Source of the DNA: Phytophthora sp. 'mugwort'
Lineage: Eukaryota > Oomycota > Peronosporomycetes > Peronosporales > Peronosporaceae
Length of the DNA stretch: 41,326 bases
Assembly: GCA_033558025.1 (NCBI GenBank)
Contig: JAUCEF010000059.1
Span: 1 to 41,326, forward strand
Direction of reading: 5' to 3'
A program made the position numbers and the translations under genes. Shown here in pieces: positions 29,709 to 37,003 of the stretch. A model generated the notes under the pieces. That model saw nothing but the letters and a program-made list of their open reading frames with translations. It was not told the origin of the DNA and searched no databases. Position 1 is the first letter of the stretch, and each line of letters starts with the position of its first letter.

Positions 29709-30170
29709 TTATTTAATAATATGAATAATATCACCTTTATGTAATATAAAATTAGATTTACTTATAATTTTATTATTAACCTTAATTTTTTTATGATTAA
29801 TTAATTGTTTTGCTTGAAAAATAGTTTTAACTAATTTTAATCTTACAAGATTTATATCTAAGCGACTTTCTAATAAAATTACAAATTTTTTAAAGATATT
29901 TATTTTATTATCTTTTTTTAATAATTTTTGAAATAAATTTTTTAATTGATATTCATGAATACATCCATAAAAATTCCGAAATTGTTGTTTTTCAAATAAT
30001 CTTTTTTGAAAAAATTTTTTACGTTTTTCAGGTTTTATTTCTTTTCGATATCTTAATTTTTTTTTAAATAAATTCCATTTTTTTGATTTTAATTTTAATA
30101 AGTTTAAATTTTTATGTATGTTCCTATTATTTTGAAAACATATTTTATTTCTCGGTCTTAATTTATTCAT
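29709..30170 (-). CDS. rps4: Small-subunit ribosomal protein S4, apparently N-terminal and S4-domain part only
   Basis: The 153 residues begin with a basic N-terminus (NKLRPRNKICFQNNRNI) and contain FQKRLFEKQQFRNFYGCIHE, the S4-domain core FVILLESRLDINLVRLKLVK and TIFQAKQLINHKKIKVNN, ending at GDIIHIIK. Bacterial and most mitochondrial S4 proteins continue past this point; here a TAA stops the frame and orf250 begins two bases later in another frame. The gene may therefore be split. It follows rps2 after eight bases. Confidence 0.9.
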   Translation of the reverse strand: MNKLRPRNKICFQNNRNIHKNLNLLKLKSKKWNLFKKKLRYRKEIKPEKRKKFFQKRLFEKQQFRNFYGCIHEYQLKNLFQKLLKKDNKINIFKKFVILLESRLDINLVRLKLVKTIFQAKQLINHKKIKVNNKIISKSNFILHKGDIIHIIK

Positions 30171-30178
30171 CTTATTTA

Positions 30179-30772
30179 TTAAAATATTTTACGTAATAAA
30201 TACATTAAAGTATATATTGATTGAATATTTTTAGAATTCATTACTACAGGATAATTAATATTTTGTATAGTTTGACTTGTATTTACTAATGAAATAGTAG
30301 GAATTTTTAAAACAGAAAGTTCTTGATTTAAAAAAGTATCTTTTACAGAACTTTTTATAACTAAAATTAATTTAATTTCATTTTCTTTTAATAAATAATT
30401 AATTATCTTATTAAATGTTGTATTCATAATTTTATTAGTAATTAAACCATTTACCCATTCTTTTGTAAAAAAAATGATATTTGGATTTTTTTTTATAAAA
30501 GATGTAGTTAATAAAAATTTAATTTCATTATCATTCCCTATTATTAAAATTTTTTCATTTTTTTTTAATATAATTTTAGTTAAATTAAATATACGTTTTA
30601 AAAAAAATGAAACATTTTTTAAATTAATTATAGTATAATCATGTCTACTTCCAAATATAAAAGATAATAATTCTTTATTTGTATCTATTAAAGATTCTCC
30701 ATACATATTTTTTGATTTAAATAATAAATTTAATAAAATATTATTATGTTTTTTTTTTTTTTTTTGTATCAT
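30179..30772 (-). CDS. rps2: Small-subunit ribosomal protein S2
   Basis: The 197-aa protein is uS2, with FIFGSRHDYTIINLKNVSFF (bacterial ..I.G.R....IIdL..T...L) and ILIIGNDNEIKFLL, FFTKEWVNGLITNK (bacterial ...rWlgGtLTN) and PTISLVNTSQTIQNINYPV (P...vDT...p..idypI). It sits between rpl6 and rps4 with short gaps. Confidence 0.93.
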   Translation of the reverse strand: MIQKKKKKHNNILLNLLFKSKNMYGESLIDTNKELLSFIFGSRHDYTIINLKNVSFFLKRIFNLTKIILKKNEKILIIGNDNEIKFLLTTSFIKKNPNIIFFTKEWVNGLITNKIMNTTFNKIINYLLKENEIKLILVIKSSVKDTFLNQELSVLKIPTISLVNTSQTIQNINYPVVMNSKNIQSIYTLMYLLRKIF

Positions 30773-30778
30773 ATTTAA

Positions 30779-31384
30779 TTATTTTTTACTTTTTTTTCCC
30801 TCTTTTTGTAAAATTTTTTCATTTTTTAATAATAAACCTTTTCCTTTATATGGTTCAGGTTTTTTATGATTTTTAATATAATGTACAAATTGATGTAAAA
30901 AAATATAATCGATACTACTAAAAATTAAAGTATTTGTTTGATTAATAATTTCAATATTTAATGGAATTGGAATTCTAATATTATGACTAAAACCTAATTT
31001 TAAAATTAAAGTATTATTTTCAATAAAAGCTTTAAAACCTATACCTTTTAATATTAAATTAATTTTAAAACCTTGTAAAACACCTTTTATTTTTATTTTT
31101 ATTAATTTATTGTATAAATTTAAAATACTTTTTTTTTTTTTATTTTTATTAACAATAATTAATAATTTATTTTTTTTTATAAAAAAATATAAATCATTAA
31201 TTATTGTTAAAGATAATAAACCTAAAGATGTTTCAAAAAAAATTATTTTATTATTACTATAAATTTTTAAATCTGTTGGAAAAATAAAAGTTTTATCAAT
31301 AAAAAATAAATTAATATTTCCTAAAGAACTTTTAAAAAAATTTTTATTTTTTAATTTAACATTTTTTTTTATTATTTTTATCAT
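30779..31384 (-). CDS. rpl6: Large-subunit ribosomal protein L6
   Basis: The 201-aa protein is uL6, recognised by its C-terminal signature KNHKKPEPYKGKGLLLKNEK (bacterial IR..rpPEPYKGKGi.y..E) and the preceding LKGIGFKAFIENNTLILKLG and FSHNIRIPIP. It keeps the bacterial S8-L6 neighbourhood; rps8 ends six bases upstream. Confidence 0.96.
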   Translation of the reverse strand: MIKIIKKNVKLKNKNFFKSSLGNINLFFIDKTFIFPTDLKIYSNNKIIFFETSLGLLSLTIINDLYFFIKKNKLLIIVNKNKKKKSILNLYNKLIKIKIKGVLQGFKINLILKGIGFKAFIENNTLILKLGFSHNIRIPIPLNIEIINQTNTLIFSSIDYIFLHQFVHYIKNHKKPEPYKGKGLLLKNEKILQKEGKKSKK

Positions 31385-31390
31385 AATTTT

Positions 31391-31771
31391 TTAAATAATT
31401 TTACAAATCAATTCACCACCAACATTTAATTTTTTAGCTTGTAAATCTGTTAAAATACCAATAGATGTTGAAAGAATATAAAATCCTGTTTTTTTTTTAT
31501 ATAAATCCTTATTAGCAATATATAAACGTTTTCCCGGTTTTGATAAACGTTTTATTTCAGTAATAACTGCTTTATTTTTTCTATATTTTAAATAAATCTC
31601 TAATTGATTTTTGGAATTTATCTTATAACTTTTTATAAAACCTTCTTTAATTAAGATATTTAAAATATTTATACTTTGTTTTGATTTTTGTTGTACTATT
31701 TTTGATTTTTTTACTAAATAACCATTTTTTATTTTTGAAAATAAATTGGAAAGAGTATCTGTTATAATCAT
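31391..31771 (-). CDS. rps8: Small-subunit ribosomal protein S8
   Basis: The 126-aa protein is uS8, with the N-terminal MIITDTLSNLFSKIKNGYLV (bacterial m.DpIaDmLtRIRNa) and the C-terminal GFYILSTSIGILTDLQAKKL followed by NVGGELIC (bacterial g..IlsTskGim...Ar...vGGEilc.V). Seven bases separate it from rps14. Confidence 0.96.
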   Translation of the reverse strand: MIITDTLSNLFSKIKNGYLVKKSKIVQQKSKQSINILNILIKEGFIKSYKINSKNQLEIYLKYRKNKAVITEIKRLSKPGKRLYIANKDLYKKKTGFYILSTSIGILTDLQAKKLNVGGELICKII

Positions 31772-31778
31772 AATTAAA

Positions 31779-32078
31779 TTACCAACTATATTTAGAAATA
31801 CCGGGTAAAAACCCTTTTGATGCTAATTTACGTAATTGGATTCTGGATATTTTAAATAAACGATAAATACTTTTAGAACGTCCAGTTAAAACACACACAT
31901 TTTTAATTCTAGTAATTGATGAATTTTGATGGAAAAAAAACCACTTTTGTTGTAATTTCCATCTTAAATTTTTTTCAATATTTAAATTTTTTGAAAGAAT
32001 TTTTAAAGTTAATCTATTTTTTTCAAAATTTTTAAATAAATTACGTTGTTTAATATTTTTTTTAATTTTTTTTTGCAT
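31779..32078 (-). CDS. rps14: Small-subunit ribosomal protein S14
   Basis: The 99-aa protein is uS14, with the C-terminal block CVLTGRSKSIYRLFKISRIQ and LRKLASKGFLPGISKYSW (bacterial C..TGRprg..r.F.l.Ri..Re.a..G.ipG..kaSW). The frame extends upstream to 32210 but crosses trnA, so the ATG at 32078 is used. It is the zinc-free type, as no CXXC pair is present. Confidence 0.97.
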   Translation of the reverse strand: MQKKIKKNIKQRNLFKNFEKNRLTLKILSKNLNIEKNLRWKLQQKWFFFHQNSSITRIKNVCVLTGRSKSIYRLFKISRIQLRKLASKGFLPGISKYSW

Positions 32079-32104
32079 AAAATTATATTTAAGAAAGATA
32101 AATA

Positions 32105-32177
32105 TGGAGATAATCGGATTCGAACCGATAACATTATATTTGCAAAACATACTTTCTACCAGTTGAAATATATCCCC
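32105..32177 (-). tRNA. trnA: tRNA-Ala (TGC)
   Basis: Acceptor GGGGATA/TATCTCC, anticodon loop TTTGCAA (TGC) on the weak stem TATGT/ATATA, T arm ATCGG-TTCGAAT-CCGAT. Confidence 0.92.
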
Positions 32178-32179
32178 AA

Positions 32180-32252
32180 TAAGTGTATTGGGATTTGAAC
32201 CCAAGACCATCAGATTAAAAGTCCGGTGCTCTACCAGCTGAGCTATACACTT
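32180..32252 (-). tRNA. trnK: tRNA-Lys (TTT)
   Basis: Acceptor AAGTGTA/TACACTT, anticodon loop CTTTTAA (TTT), T arm TTGGG-TTCAAAT-CCCAA. Two bases from trnA and ten from the atp8 stop. Confidence 0.95.
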
Positions 32253-32262
32253 ATTTAAAAAA

Positions 32263-32655
32263 TTAATTAATTCTTATAAAAATTTTATTTAATAATAAAA
32301 ATTTTTTATTTAAAATATAATTAATTTTTTGTTTTAATATTTTATTAAAAATTGAAGTTTTTTGTATTTTAATATTTTGATTTTTTTTATAAATAGATAA
32401 TTTTTTTGTTATAAATAACTCAAAATTAAAACAAAAAGTTTTATAAGAATTATTAAAAAAATAAATAATATTATTTTTTTCAAAATTAATTTGATTTTTT
32501 TTTTTATTATCAAAAATTATTTTTTTTTTTCTAAATTTTAAATTATAACAAATTTTAGGTAAAAAAAAATAAGTAATAAAAAAATAAAAATTAAAAAAAA
32601 AAAATAAAAACCAAGAAACTTGATTAAAAAATGAAAATTGATCGAATTGTGGCAT
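32263..32655 (-). CDS. atp8: ATP synthase subunit 8
   Basis: The 130-aa protein starts with the family hallmark MPQFDQFSFFNQVSWFLFFF, has one N-terminal transmembrane helix and a long basic Lys/Asn-rich tail facing the matrix. It is a peripheral-stalk and F0 component. It is longer than animal Atp8 but in the usual range for protists (YMF19 family). It lies between an unknown ORF and trnK. Confidence 0.93.
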   Translation of the reverse strand: MPQFDQFSFFNQVSWFLFFFFNFYFFITYFFLPKICYNLKFRKKKIIFDNKKKNQINFEKNNIIYFFNNSYKTFCFNFELFITKKLSIYKKNQNIKIQKTSIFNKILKQKINYILNKKFLLLNKIFIRIN

Positions 32656-32716
32656 AATTTTATAATAAATTTTTATTTCTTCAACATATATTTTTCTTGA
32701 AAGAACACTTTTATTT

Positions 32717-33385
32717 TTATTTTATTTTAAAATTATTATTTTTTATTTTTTGATTTTGAATAATAGTTTGAATATAAGAAAGTCTTGAAAATTCTTTTTT
32801 TGATTTTTTAAATATATTTAAATTATTAACTTTAAAATTTAAATATTTTAATTTATAACAATTAATTAAACGTGTTGAATTAATTCTTCTTTTATAGAAA
32901 CCTTTTTTATTATATTTATTAAAATAAAATTTTTTTTTATAATTTAAAGCATTATTTAAATTAATAGGTTTTATAGAAAAAATAAATCCTAAAATTGAAA
33001 TAAAAATTTTTTTATTATTCCAATTTCCACCAAGTAAACGACCTTTTATTGAATTATTTTTTTTTATTAAAATATTTTGAAGCATTATTTTATTAAATTG
33101 ATGTAATATATTATAAGTTAAATCATAATTAAATAATATAATATTTTCATATTTTATAGCAATTGTTGAAATTTTATCTATTTTTATTAAAGTAAAAGGT
33201 AAATAAATGTTTTCATAATTATTAAATTCAATTACATAAGATTCTAAATTTAAATTATTAAATAAAATTGGATTTTCAAATAAAATATTTTTTAATTTAA
33301 ATTTTTTTTTTTTTAAATAATTATTTTTTAAAAATTGTTGATAATTTGATAAATTATTTGTTTTTTGTTTTTTTAATTTTTTCAT
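32717..33385 (-). CDS. orf222, ribosomal-cluster ORF, possibly S1-like
   Basis: The 222-aa, strongly basic protein lies between trnI/rpl16 and atp8. The only family hint is a segment SIKGRLLGGNWNNKKIFISI followed by LGFIFSIKP, which resembles the S1-type core (GRvlGg.kGGf.V.i.GF.aFlP) of mitochondrial Rps1. The Lys-rich C-terminus (FYKRRINSTRLINCYKL) suggests RNA binding. Position in the ribosomal cluster supports a ribosomal role, but the match is weak and I leave the symbol blank. Confidence 0.55.
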   Translation of the reverse strand: MKKLKKQKTNNLSNYQQFLKNNYLKKKKFKLKNILFENPILFNNLNLESYVIEFNNYENIYLPFTLIKIDKISTIAIKYENIILFNYDLTYNILHQFNKIMLQNILIKKNNSIKGRLLGGNWNNKKIFISILGFIFSIKPINLNNALNYKKKFYFNKYNKKGFYKRRINSTRLINCYKLKYLNFKVNNLNIFKKSKKEFSRLSYIQTIIQNQKIKNNNFKIK

Positions 33386-33406
33386 TTAAAATAAAAATTT
33401 TTTAAT

Positions 33407-33480
33407 TAGGCCTAGTAGGATTTGAACCTACAACTATACCGTTATGAGCGGTATGCTCTAACCAATTAAACTATAAGCCT
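33407..33480 (-). tRNA. trnI: tRNA-Ile (CAT, lysidine type)
   Basis: Acceptor AGGCTTA/TAGGCCT, anticodon loop CTCATAA on TACCG/CGGTA. The body closely resembles plant mitochondrial trnI-CAU (TATAGTTTAATTGGTT ... TACCGCTCATAACGGT), so C34 is probably modified to lysidine to read ATA. Confidence 0.85.
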
Positions 33481-33482
33481 AA

Positions 33483-33887
33483 TTATTTATAAATAAATTT
33501 TGTTTTAACCGGCAATTTATTAGAACCCGCTTTTAAAACTTTTTTTGCATTTTCTAATGAAATACCGCTAATTTCATATAAAATTTGACCTTTTTTAACT
33601 TTAGCAACCCAAAAAGAAACAGCACCTTTTCCTTTACCCATACGATTTTCTGTAGGTTTTGCTGTTACAGGTGTATCTGGAAAAACACGAATCCAAAGAA
33701 ATCCTAATCGTTTCATTTTTCGAATAATTATTCGACGAGTTGCTTCTATTTGTCTTGATGTTAAACGTGTTTCTTTTAAAACTTTAATAGCATATTTACC
33801 ATAAACAATATTATTACCTTTTGTTGTTTTACCTGTAAGTTTACTTTTAAATTGTTTTTTATATTTAGTTTTTTTTGGAAATAACAT
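33483..33887 (-). CDS. rpl16: Large-subunit ribosomal protein L16
   Basis: The 134-aa protein is uL16, with the N-terminal MLFPKKTKYKKQFKSKLTGK, the central RQIEATRRIIIRKMKRLGFL and WIRVFPDTPVTAKPTENRMG, and GKGKGAVSFWVAKVKKGQIL. It overlaps the end of rps3 by 23 bp, the usual tight rps3-rpl16 coupling, and is followed by trnI. Confidence 0.98.
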   Translation of the reverse strand: MLFPKKTKYKKQFKSKLTGKTTKGNNIVYGKYAIKVLKETRLTSRQIEATRRIIIRKMKRLGFLWIRVFPDTPVTAKPTENRMGKGKGAVSFWVAKVKKGQILYEISGISLENAKKVLKAGSNKLPVKTKFIYK

Positions 33888-34695
33888 AATTAGTATTTTT
33901 AATTCTTTGTTTTTTTAAAAATTTAGAATTTAATGTAGTTTTTAGTGGTTTAAAAAAAATCCATAATTTAATACTACAAATACCCGATGGTGTTTTAAAT
34001 TCATTAAAATGATATTTAATATCATATTCTAAAGTATTTAATGGTATTTTTCCTTTTTGAAAAATTAGTTTTTTTTTACGTTTTGATTTATTTAAACGAC
34101 CTTTAAATTGTAAACGATAACCAATAAAATTAGAAAATATTTTAAAAAATTCTTGAAGCATATTATCAATATTATTAATAAATTTTTTATGTGTTTTTTT
34201 TTTTTCTAATGTTTGTTTAATATAAAAAGTTATAATATTTATATTTTTAGTATAAAAAGCATAACTAAAATTATAAATCATTTTTTTAACATTTTTATTA
34301 ATTCGATTATTTTTTCTTATTTTATCAAAAATTCTTTTTAAATTTTTTCGTAATTTAATTAATTCAAAAAATTGGACATTTTTGATAAATAATTTAATAT
34401 TATTATTAATATAATATATATTTAAATATTTAATAATTTGATTATAAGATAATTTATAATATTTTTTTGCATTTTTTTGAATATAAACATATATATTTAT
34501 ATTATTTGATGTTTTTACTATATTTATATCTATTAATTTTAAATTTTTATAATTAAAAATATTTTGAAAATATTTTTTAATTTCTAAATCAAAATGCAAT
34601 AAATTAGAATACTCATTATTATTAACAATCCATTGGGAATCCCAATTTTTTTTTTTATTTAATCTTAAACTAATTGGTATAATTTTTTGACCCAT
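33865..34695 (-). CDS. rps3: Small-subunit ribosomal protein S3
   Basis: The 276-aa protein is uS3. The N-terminus MGQKIIPISLRLNKKKNWDS matches the family (MGQK..P.g.Rlg....WdS.W), and the C-terminal domain contains GYRLQFKGRLNKSKRKKKLI (bacterial G....GRl.G...aR) and TPSGICSIKLWIFF (G.iGvkVwI). The middle is Lys/Asn/Ile-rich, a common mitochondrial feature. Its 3' end overlaps rpl16 and its start follows rps19 by three bases. Confidence 0.97.
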   Translation of the reverse strand: MGQKIIPISLRLNKKKNWDSQWIVNNNEYSNLLHFDLEIKKYFQNIFNYKNLKLIDINIVKTSNNINIYVYIQKNAKKYYKLSYNQIIKYLNIYYINNNIKLFIKNVQFFELIKLRKNLKRIFDKIRKNNRINKNVKKMIYNFSYAFYTKNINIITFYIKQTLEKKKTHKKFINNIDNMLQEFFKIFSNFIGYRLQFKGRLNKSKRKKKLIFQKGKIPLNTLEYDIKYHFNEFKTPSGICSIKLWIFFKPLKTTLNSKFLKKQRIKNTNYVISKKN

Positions 34696-34698
34696 AAT

Positions 34699-34935
34699 TT
34701 ATTTTTTTTTTTTATATATATGTTTTTTTCGTGTATTAATAAATTCACCAAATTTAAAACCAATCATTTTATCATTTATTTCCAAATTAATAAATATTTT
34801 ACCATTATAAATACTTACAGAATGATTACTATATTCAGGTAATATTGTTAAATTTTTATTAGTTATTTTTATCCATTGTTTTTTTTTTAATAAATTAACT
34901 TTAAAAAATGGACCTTTATATTTACTTCTAGACAT
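34699..34935 (-). CDS. rps19: Small-subunit ribosomal protein S19
   Basis: The 78-aa protein is uS19, with the start MSRSKYKGPFF (bacterial m.RS.kKGPFvd), TILPEYSNHSVSIYNGKIFI (T.lP...g.t..VyNGk.fv) and KMIGFKFGEFINTRKKHIYK (emvGhklGEFa.TR). It lies between rpl2 (three bases upstream) and rps3. Confidence 0.97.
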   Translation of the reverse strand: MSRSKYKGPFFKVNLLKKKQWIKITNKNLTILPEYSNHSVSIYNGKIFINLEINDKMIGFKFGEFINTRKKHIYKKKK

Positions 34936-34938
34936 AAT

Positions 34939-35745
34939 TTATTTAATAATTAATTTTTTTTTTGTTTTTTTACGTGTAGGCTTTCCTTTAGTTATTTTAC
35001 CTTGTGGTGTTACAGAAGGTCGCCCTCCACTTGTTTTACCCTCACCACCACCATGTGGATGATCGACAGGATTTTTTGCTACACCACGTACAGAAGGTCG
35101 TCTATTTAACCAACGTGAACGCCCAGCTTTACCTAATTTAATTTTTTTATGATTAATATTAGATACAACACCTAATGTTGCATAACAAGTTAATAAAATT
35201 AATTTTAATTCACCAGAATTTAAACGAATTCGAGCGTATTTATTATCAATTTTTTGAATTAATTGTGCAGATGTTCCAGCACTTCTTATTAATTTTCCTC
35301 TAGATTTTGGATATAAACTAATATTATGAATTAAACTACCAATTGGTATATTTTGTAATGGTAAAGCATTACCTACTTTTAATTCAGCATTAGGTGAACT
35401 TTTTATATATTGATTAATTTTTAAACCTTCCGGTGCTAAAATTAAATAAGATTTAGAATTGTTTTTAATATAAGCGATATTTGCGGAACGATTAGGATCA
35501 TATAAAATTTTAATAATATAACCTTCAATATTTTTAGATCTATTAAAATCAATTATTCTATATAAACGTTTATGTCCACCACCGCGATGTTTTATAGTTA
35601 TTTTACCTTGATTATTTTTACCATTAGCACGTTGAAAACCTTTTGTTAAAGATTTAATTTTAAAAATTTTAGTTAAATTATCTTTTTTTAATAAAAATGT
35701 TTGACGTTGTGATGGTGTTATAGGTTTTATTTTTTTTTCTATCAT
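34939..35745 (-). CDS. rpl2: Large-subunit ribosomal protein L2
   Basis: The 268-aa full-length uL2 protein has the N-terminal oligonucleotide-binding part (KITIKHRGGGHKRLYRIIDF) and the C-terminal NPVDHPHGGGEGKTSGGRPS with the peptidyl-transferase-linked His. GC content is higher than that of neighbouring ribosomal genes because of these conserved Gly/Arg-rich stretches. It is the first gene of the long minus-strand block and faces rps13 across only 28 bp. Confidence 0.98.
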   Translation of the reverse strand: MIEKKIKPITPSQRQTFLLKKDNLTKIFKIKSLTKGFQRANGKNNQGKITIKHRGGGHKRLYRIIDFNRSKNIEGYIIKILYDPNRSANIAYIKNNSKSYLILAPEGLKINQYIKSSPNAELKVGNALPLQNIPIGSLIHNISLYPKSRGKLIRSAGTSAQLIQKIDNKYARIRLNSGELKLILLTCYATLGVVSNINHKKIKLGKAGRSRWLNRRPSVRGVAKNPVDHPHGGGEGKTSGGRPSVTPQGKITKGKPTRKKTKKKLIIK

Positions 35746-35773
35746 TTTATATGGTATATAGATAAAATCTATT
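35746..35773. promoter_or_regulatory. Minimal divergent spacer rpl2 / rps13
   Basis: Just 28 bp separate the two divergent start codons. Both leaders must be extremely short, or transcripts must begin inside or beyond the opposite gene. No consensus promoter is recognised. Confidence 0.4.
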
Positions 35774-36187
35774 ATGTTATATATTTTTAATAAAACAATT
35801 TCAGATTCAAAAAGTATTTTATATTCATTAACTATATTATATGGTATTAATGAATTTCAATCCAAGAAAATTTGTAAAAATATAGGAATTAATCCTCAAA
35901 TCACCCTTAATAAACTTAAAAACAACCATGTAAACCGACTGGTTAATTATATTAATAAAAATTTAAAAGTTGAACAACTTTTAAAAAAAATTAAAACTGA
36001 AAGATTAAATGAATTAGTAGAAATTAAAAGTAATCGTGGAATTAGACAAAGTCAGGGATTACCTGTTAGAGGACAACGTACTCATACAAATTCAAAAACA
36101 TCTAAAAAATTAAAAAAAATTTTTATTCAAAAACGTATTTCACGTAATAAACGACCATTTAAAAGTCAAAAAAAAAAAAAAAGATAA
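35774..36187 (+). CDS. rps13: Small-subunit ribosomal protein S13
   Basis: The 137-aa protein is uS13, with the N-terminal LTILYGINEFQSKKICKNIG (helix-two-turn-helix) and the conserved C-terminal block GIRQSQGLPVRGQRTHTNSK, continuing into a basic tail. rps11 follows after 12 bp, keeping the bacterial S13-S11 order, but on the strand opposite to the main ribosomal cluster. Confidence 0.97.
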   Translation: MLYIFNKTISDSKSILYSLTILYGINEFQSKKICKNIGINPQITLNKLKNNHVNRLVNYINKNLKVEQLLKKIKTERLNELVEIKSNRGIRQSQGLPVRGQRTHTNSKTSKKLKKIFIQKRISRNKRPFKSQKKKKR

Positions 36188-36199
36188 AGTTATTATTCT

Positions 36200-36613
36200 A
36201 TGAATAAAAATAAATATAATTTTAAAAATAAATTTAAAAAAAAAATAAATTTAAAAAAAAAAAATCCTTTAATTTTAACAAATTTACATATTACAGCAAA
36301 TTTAAAAAATACTATTATAAGTTTAACAACTTATAAAGGAAATCTTTTAAAACAATGGTCTACAAAATCATTAAAAAAAACACGTTTTAAAAAAAATACA
36401 CCATATAATGTTCAATTAATTGTATATAAAATTAATAAATATCTTCAATTAAAAAAAATAAAAAAATTAAAAATTTATTTACATGGTACTGGTTTAGGTC
36501 GATATAATGTTTTAAAAAATATAAAAAATAAAAAAATTAAAATAAAATATATTTTAGATAAAACAACAAAACCTTTTAATGGTTGTAGATTAAAAAAACA
36601 AAAAAGACGTTAA
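36200..36613 (+). CDS. rps11: Small-subunit ribosomal protein S11
   Basis: The 137-aa protein is uS11, with NLHITANLKNTIISLTTYKG at the start of the domain (bacterial aHI.atfNNTivtitd..G), LKIYLHGTGLGRYNVLKNI (v.v.vkGpGpGRe.air.l), and the C-terminal KTTKPFNGCRLKKQKRR (D.TpiPHNGCRppKkRRv). trnS follows nine bases after the stop. Confidence 0.96.
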   Translation: MNKNKYNFKNKFKKKINLKKKNPLILTNLHITANLKNTIISLTTYKGNLLKQWSTKSLKKTRFKKNTPYNVQLIVYKINKYLQLKKIKKLKIYLHGTGLGRYNVLKNIKNKKIKIKYILDKTTKPFNGCRLKKQKRR

Positions 36614-36622
36614 TTTTAATAT

Positions 36623-36707
36623 GGATAGGTGATCGAGTGGTTTAAGGTGTCAGTCTTGAAAACTGAAGTATGTAATAATACCGTGGGTTCAAATCCCACT
36701 CTATCCT
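36623..36707 (+). tRNA. trnS: tRNA-Ser (TGA)
   Basis: Class II tRNA with acceptor GGATAGG/TCTATCC, anticodon loop CTTGAAA (TGA), long variable arm, T arm GTGGG-TTCAAAT-CCCAC. Confidence 0.94.
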
Positions 36708-36711
36708 TTAA

Positions 36712-36782
36712 AAGCTAGAGACGGATTCGAACCGTCATTAAAGGATTTGCAGTCCTTTACATTACCTTTATGTTATCTAGCC
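36712..36782 (-). tRNA. trnC: tRNA-Cys (GCA)
   Basis: Acceptor GGCTAGA/TCTAGCT, anticodon loop CTGCAAA (GCA), T arm GACGG-TTCGAAT-CCGTC. A lone minus-strand tRNA between plus-strand genes. Confidence 0.93.
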
Positions 36783-36799
36783 AAAATAAATTATATTAT

Positions 36800-37003
36800 A
36801 TGAATAAAAATAAAAAATTTTTTACCTATAAAAATAAAATTATTTTAACAAATGGATCTTCTTTAAAAATAACATCTATTAAGTATTTAAAAAATTATCA
36901 ATTAAATTTAAGAATTTTTAAAGAAACAGATATTATTACAAATACAAATATCAATTTAAATAAAAGTAAATTAAATTTTATAAAAAAAAATAAATTAAAT
37001 TAA
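36800..37003 (+). CDS. rpl31: Probable large-subunit ribosomal protein L31
   Basis: The 67-aa basic protein includes FTYKNKIILTNGSSLKITSI, which resembles the bL31m pattern (vvLtnGSsf.i..) followed by LRIFKETDIITNTN (l.l..D..n). rpl31 is annotated in several stramenopile mitochondrial genomes near tatC or rps11, which supports the call. The frame is open back to 36770, but that part overlaps trnC, so the ATG at 36800 is chosen. Its last nine bases overlap the end of tatC on the other strand. Confidence 0.65.
   Translation: MNKNKKFFTYKNKIILTNGSSLKITSIKYLKNYQLNLRIFKETDIITNTNINLNKSKLNFIKKNKLN

Noticed and set aside
29158..29724. Long plus-strand open frame across the orf250 repeats
   Set aside because: The 18-bp repeat is a multiple of three and stop-free in several frames, so both strands stay open by default. 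The frame encodes monotonous Phe/Leu/Ile repeats with no conserved end, and minus-strand orf250 follows rps4 directly.
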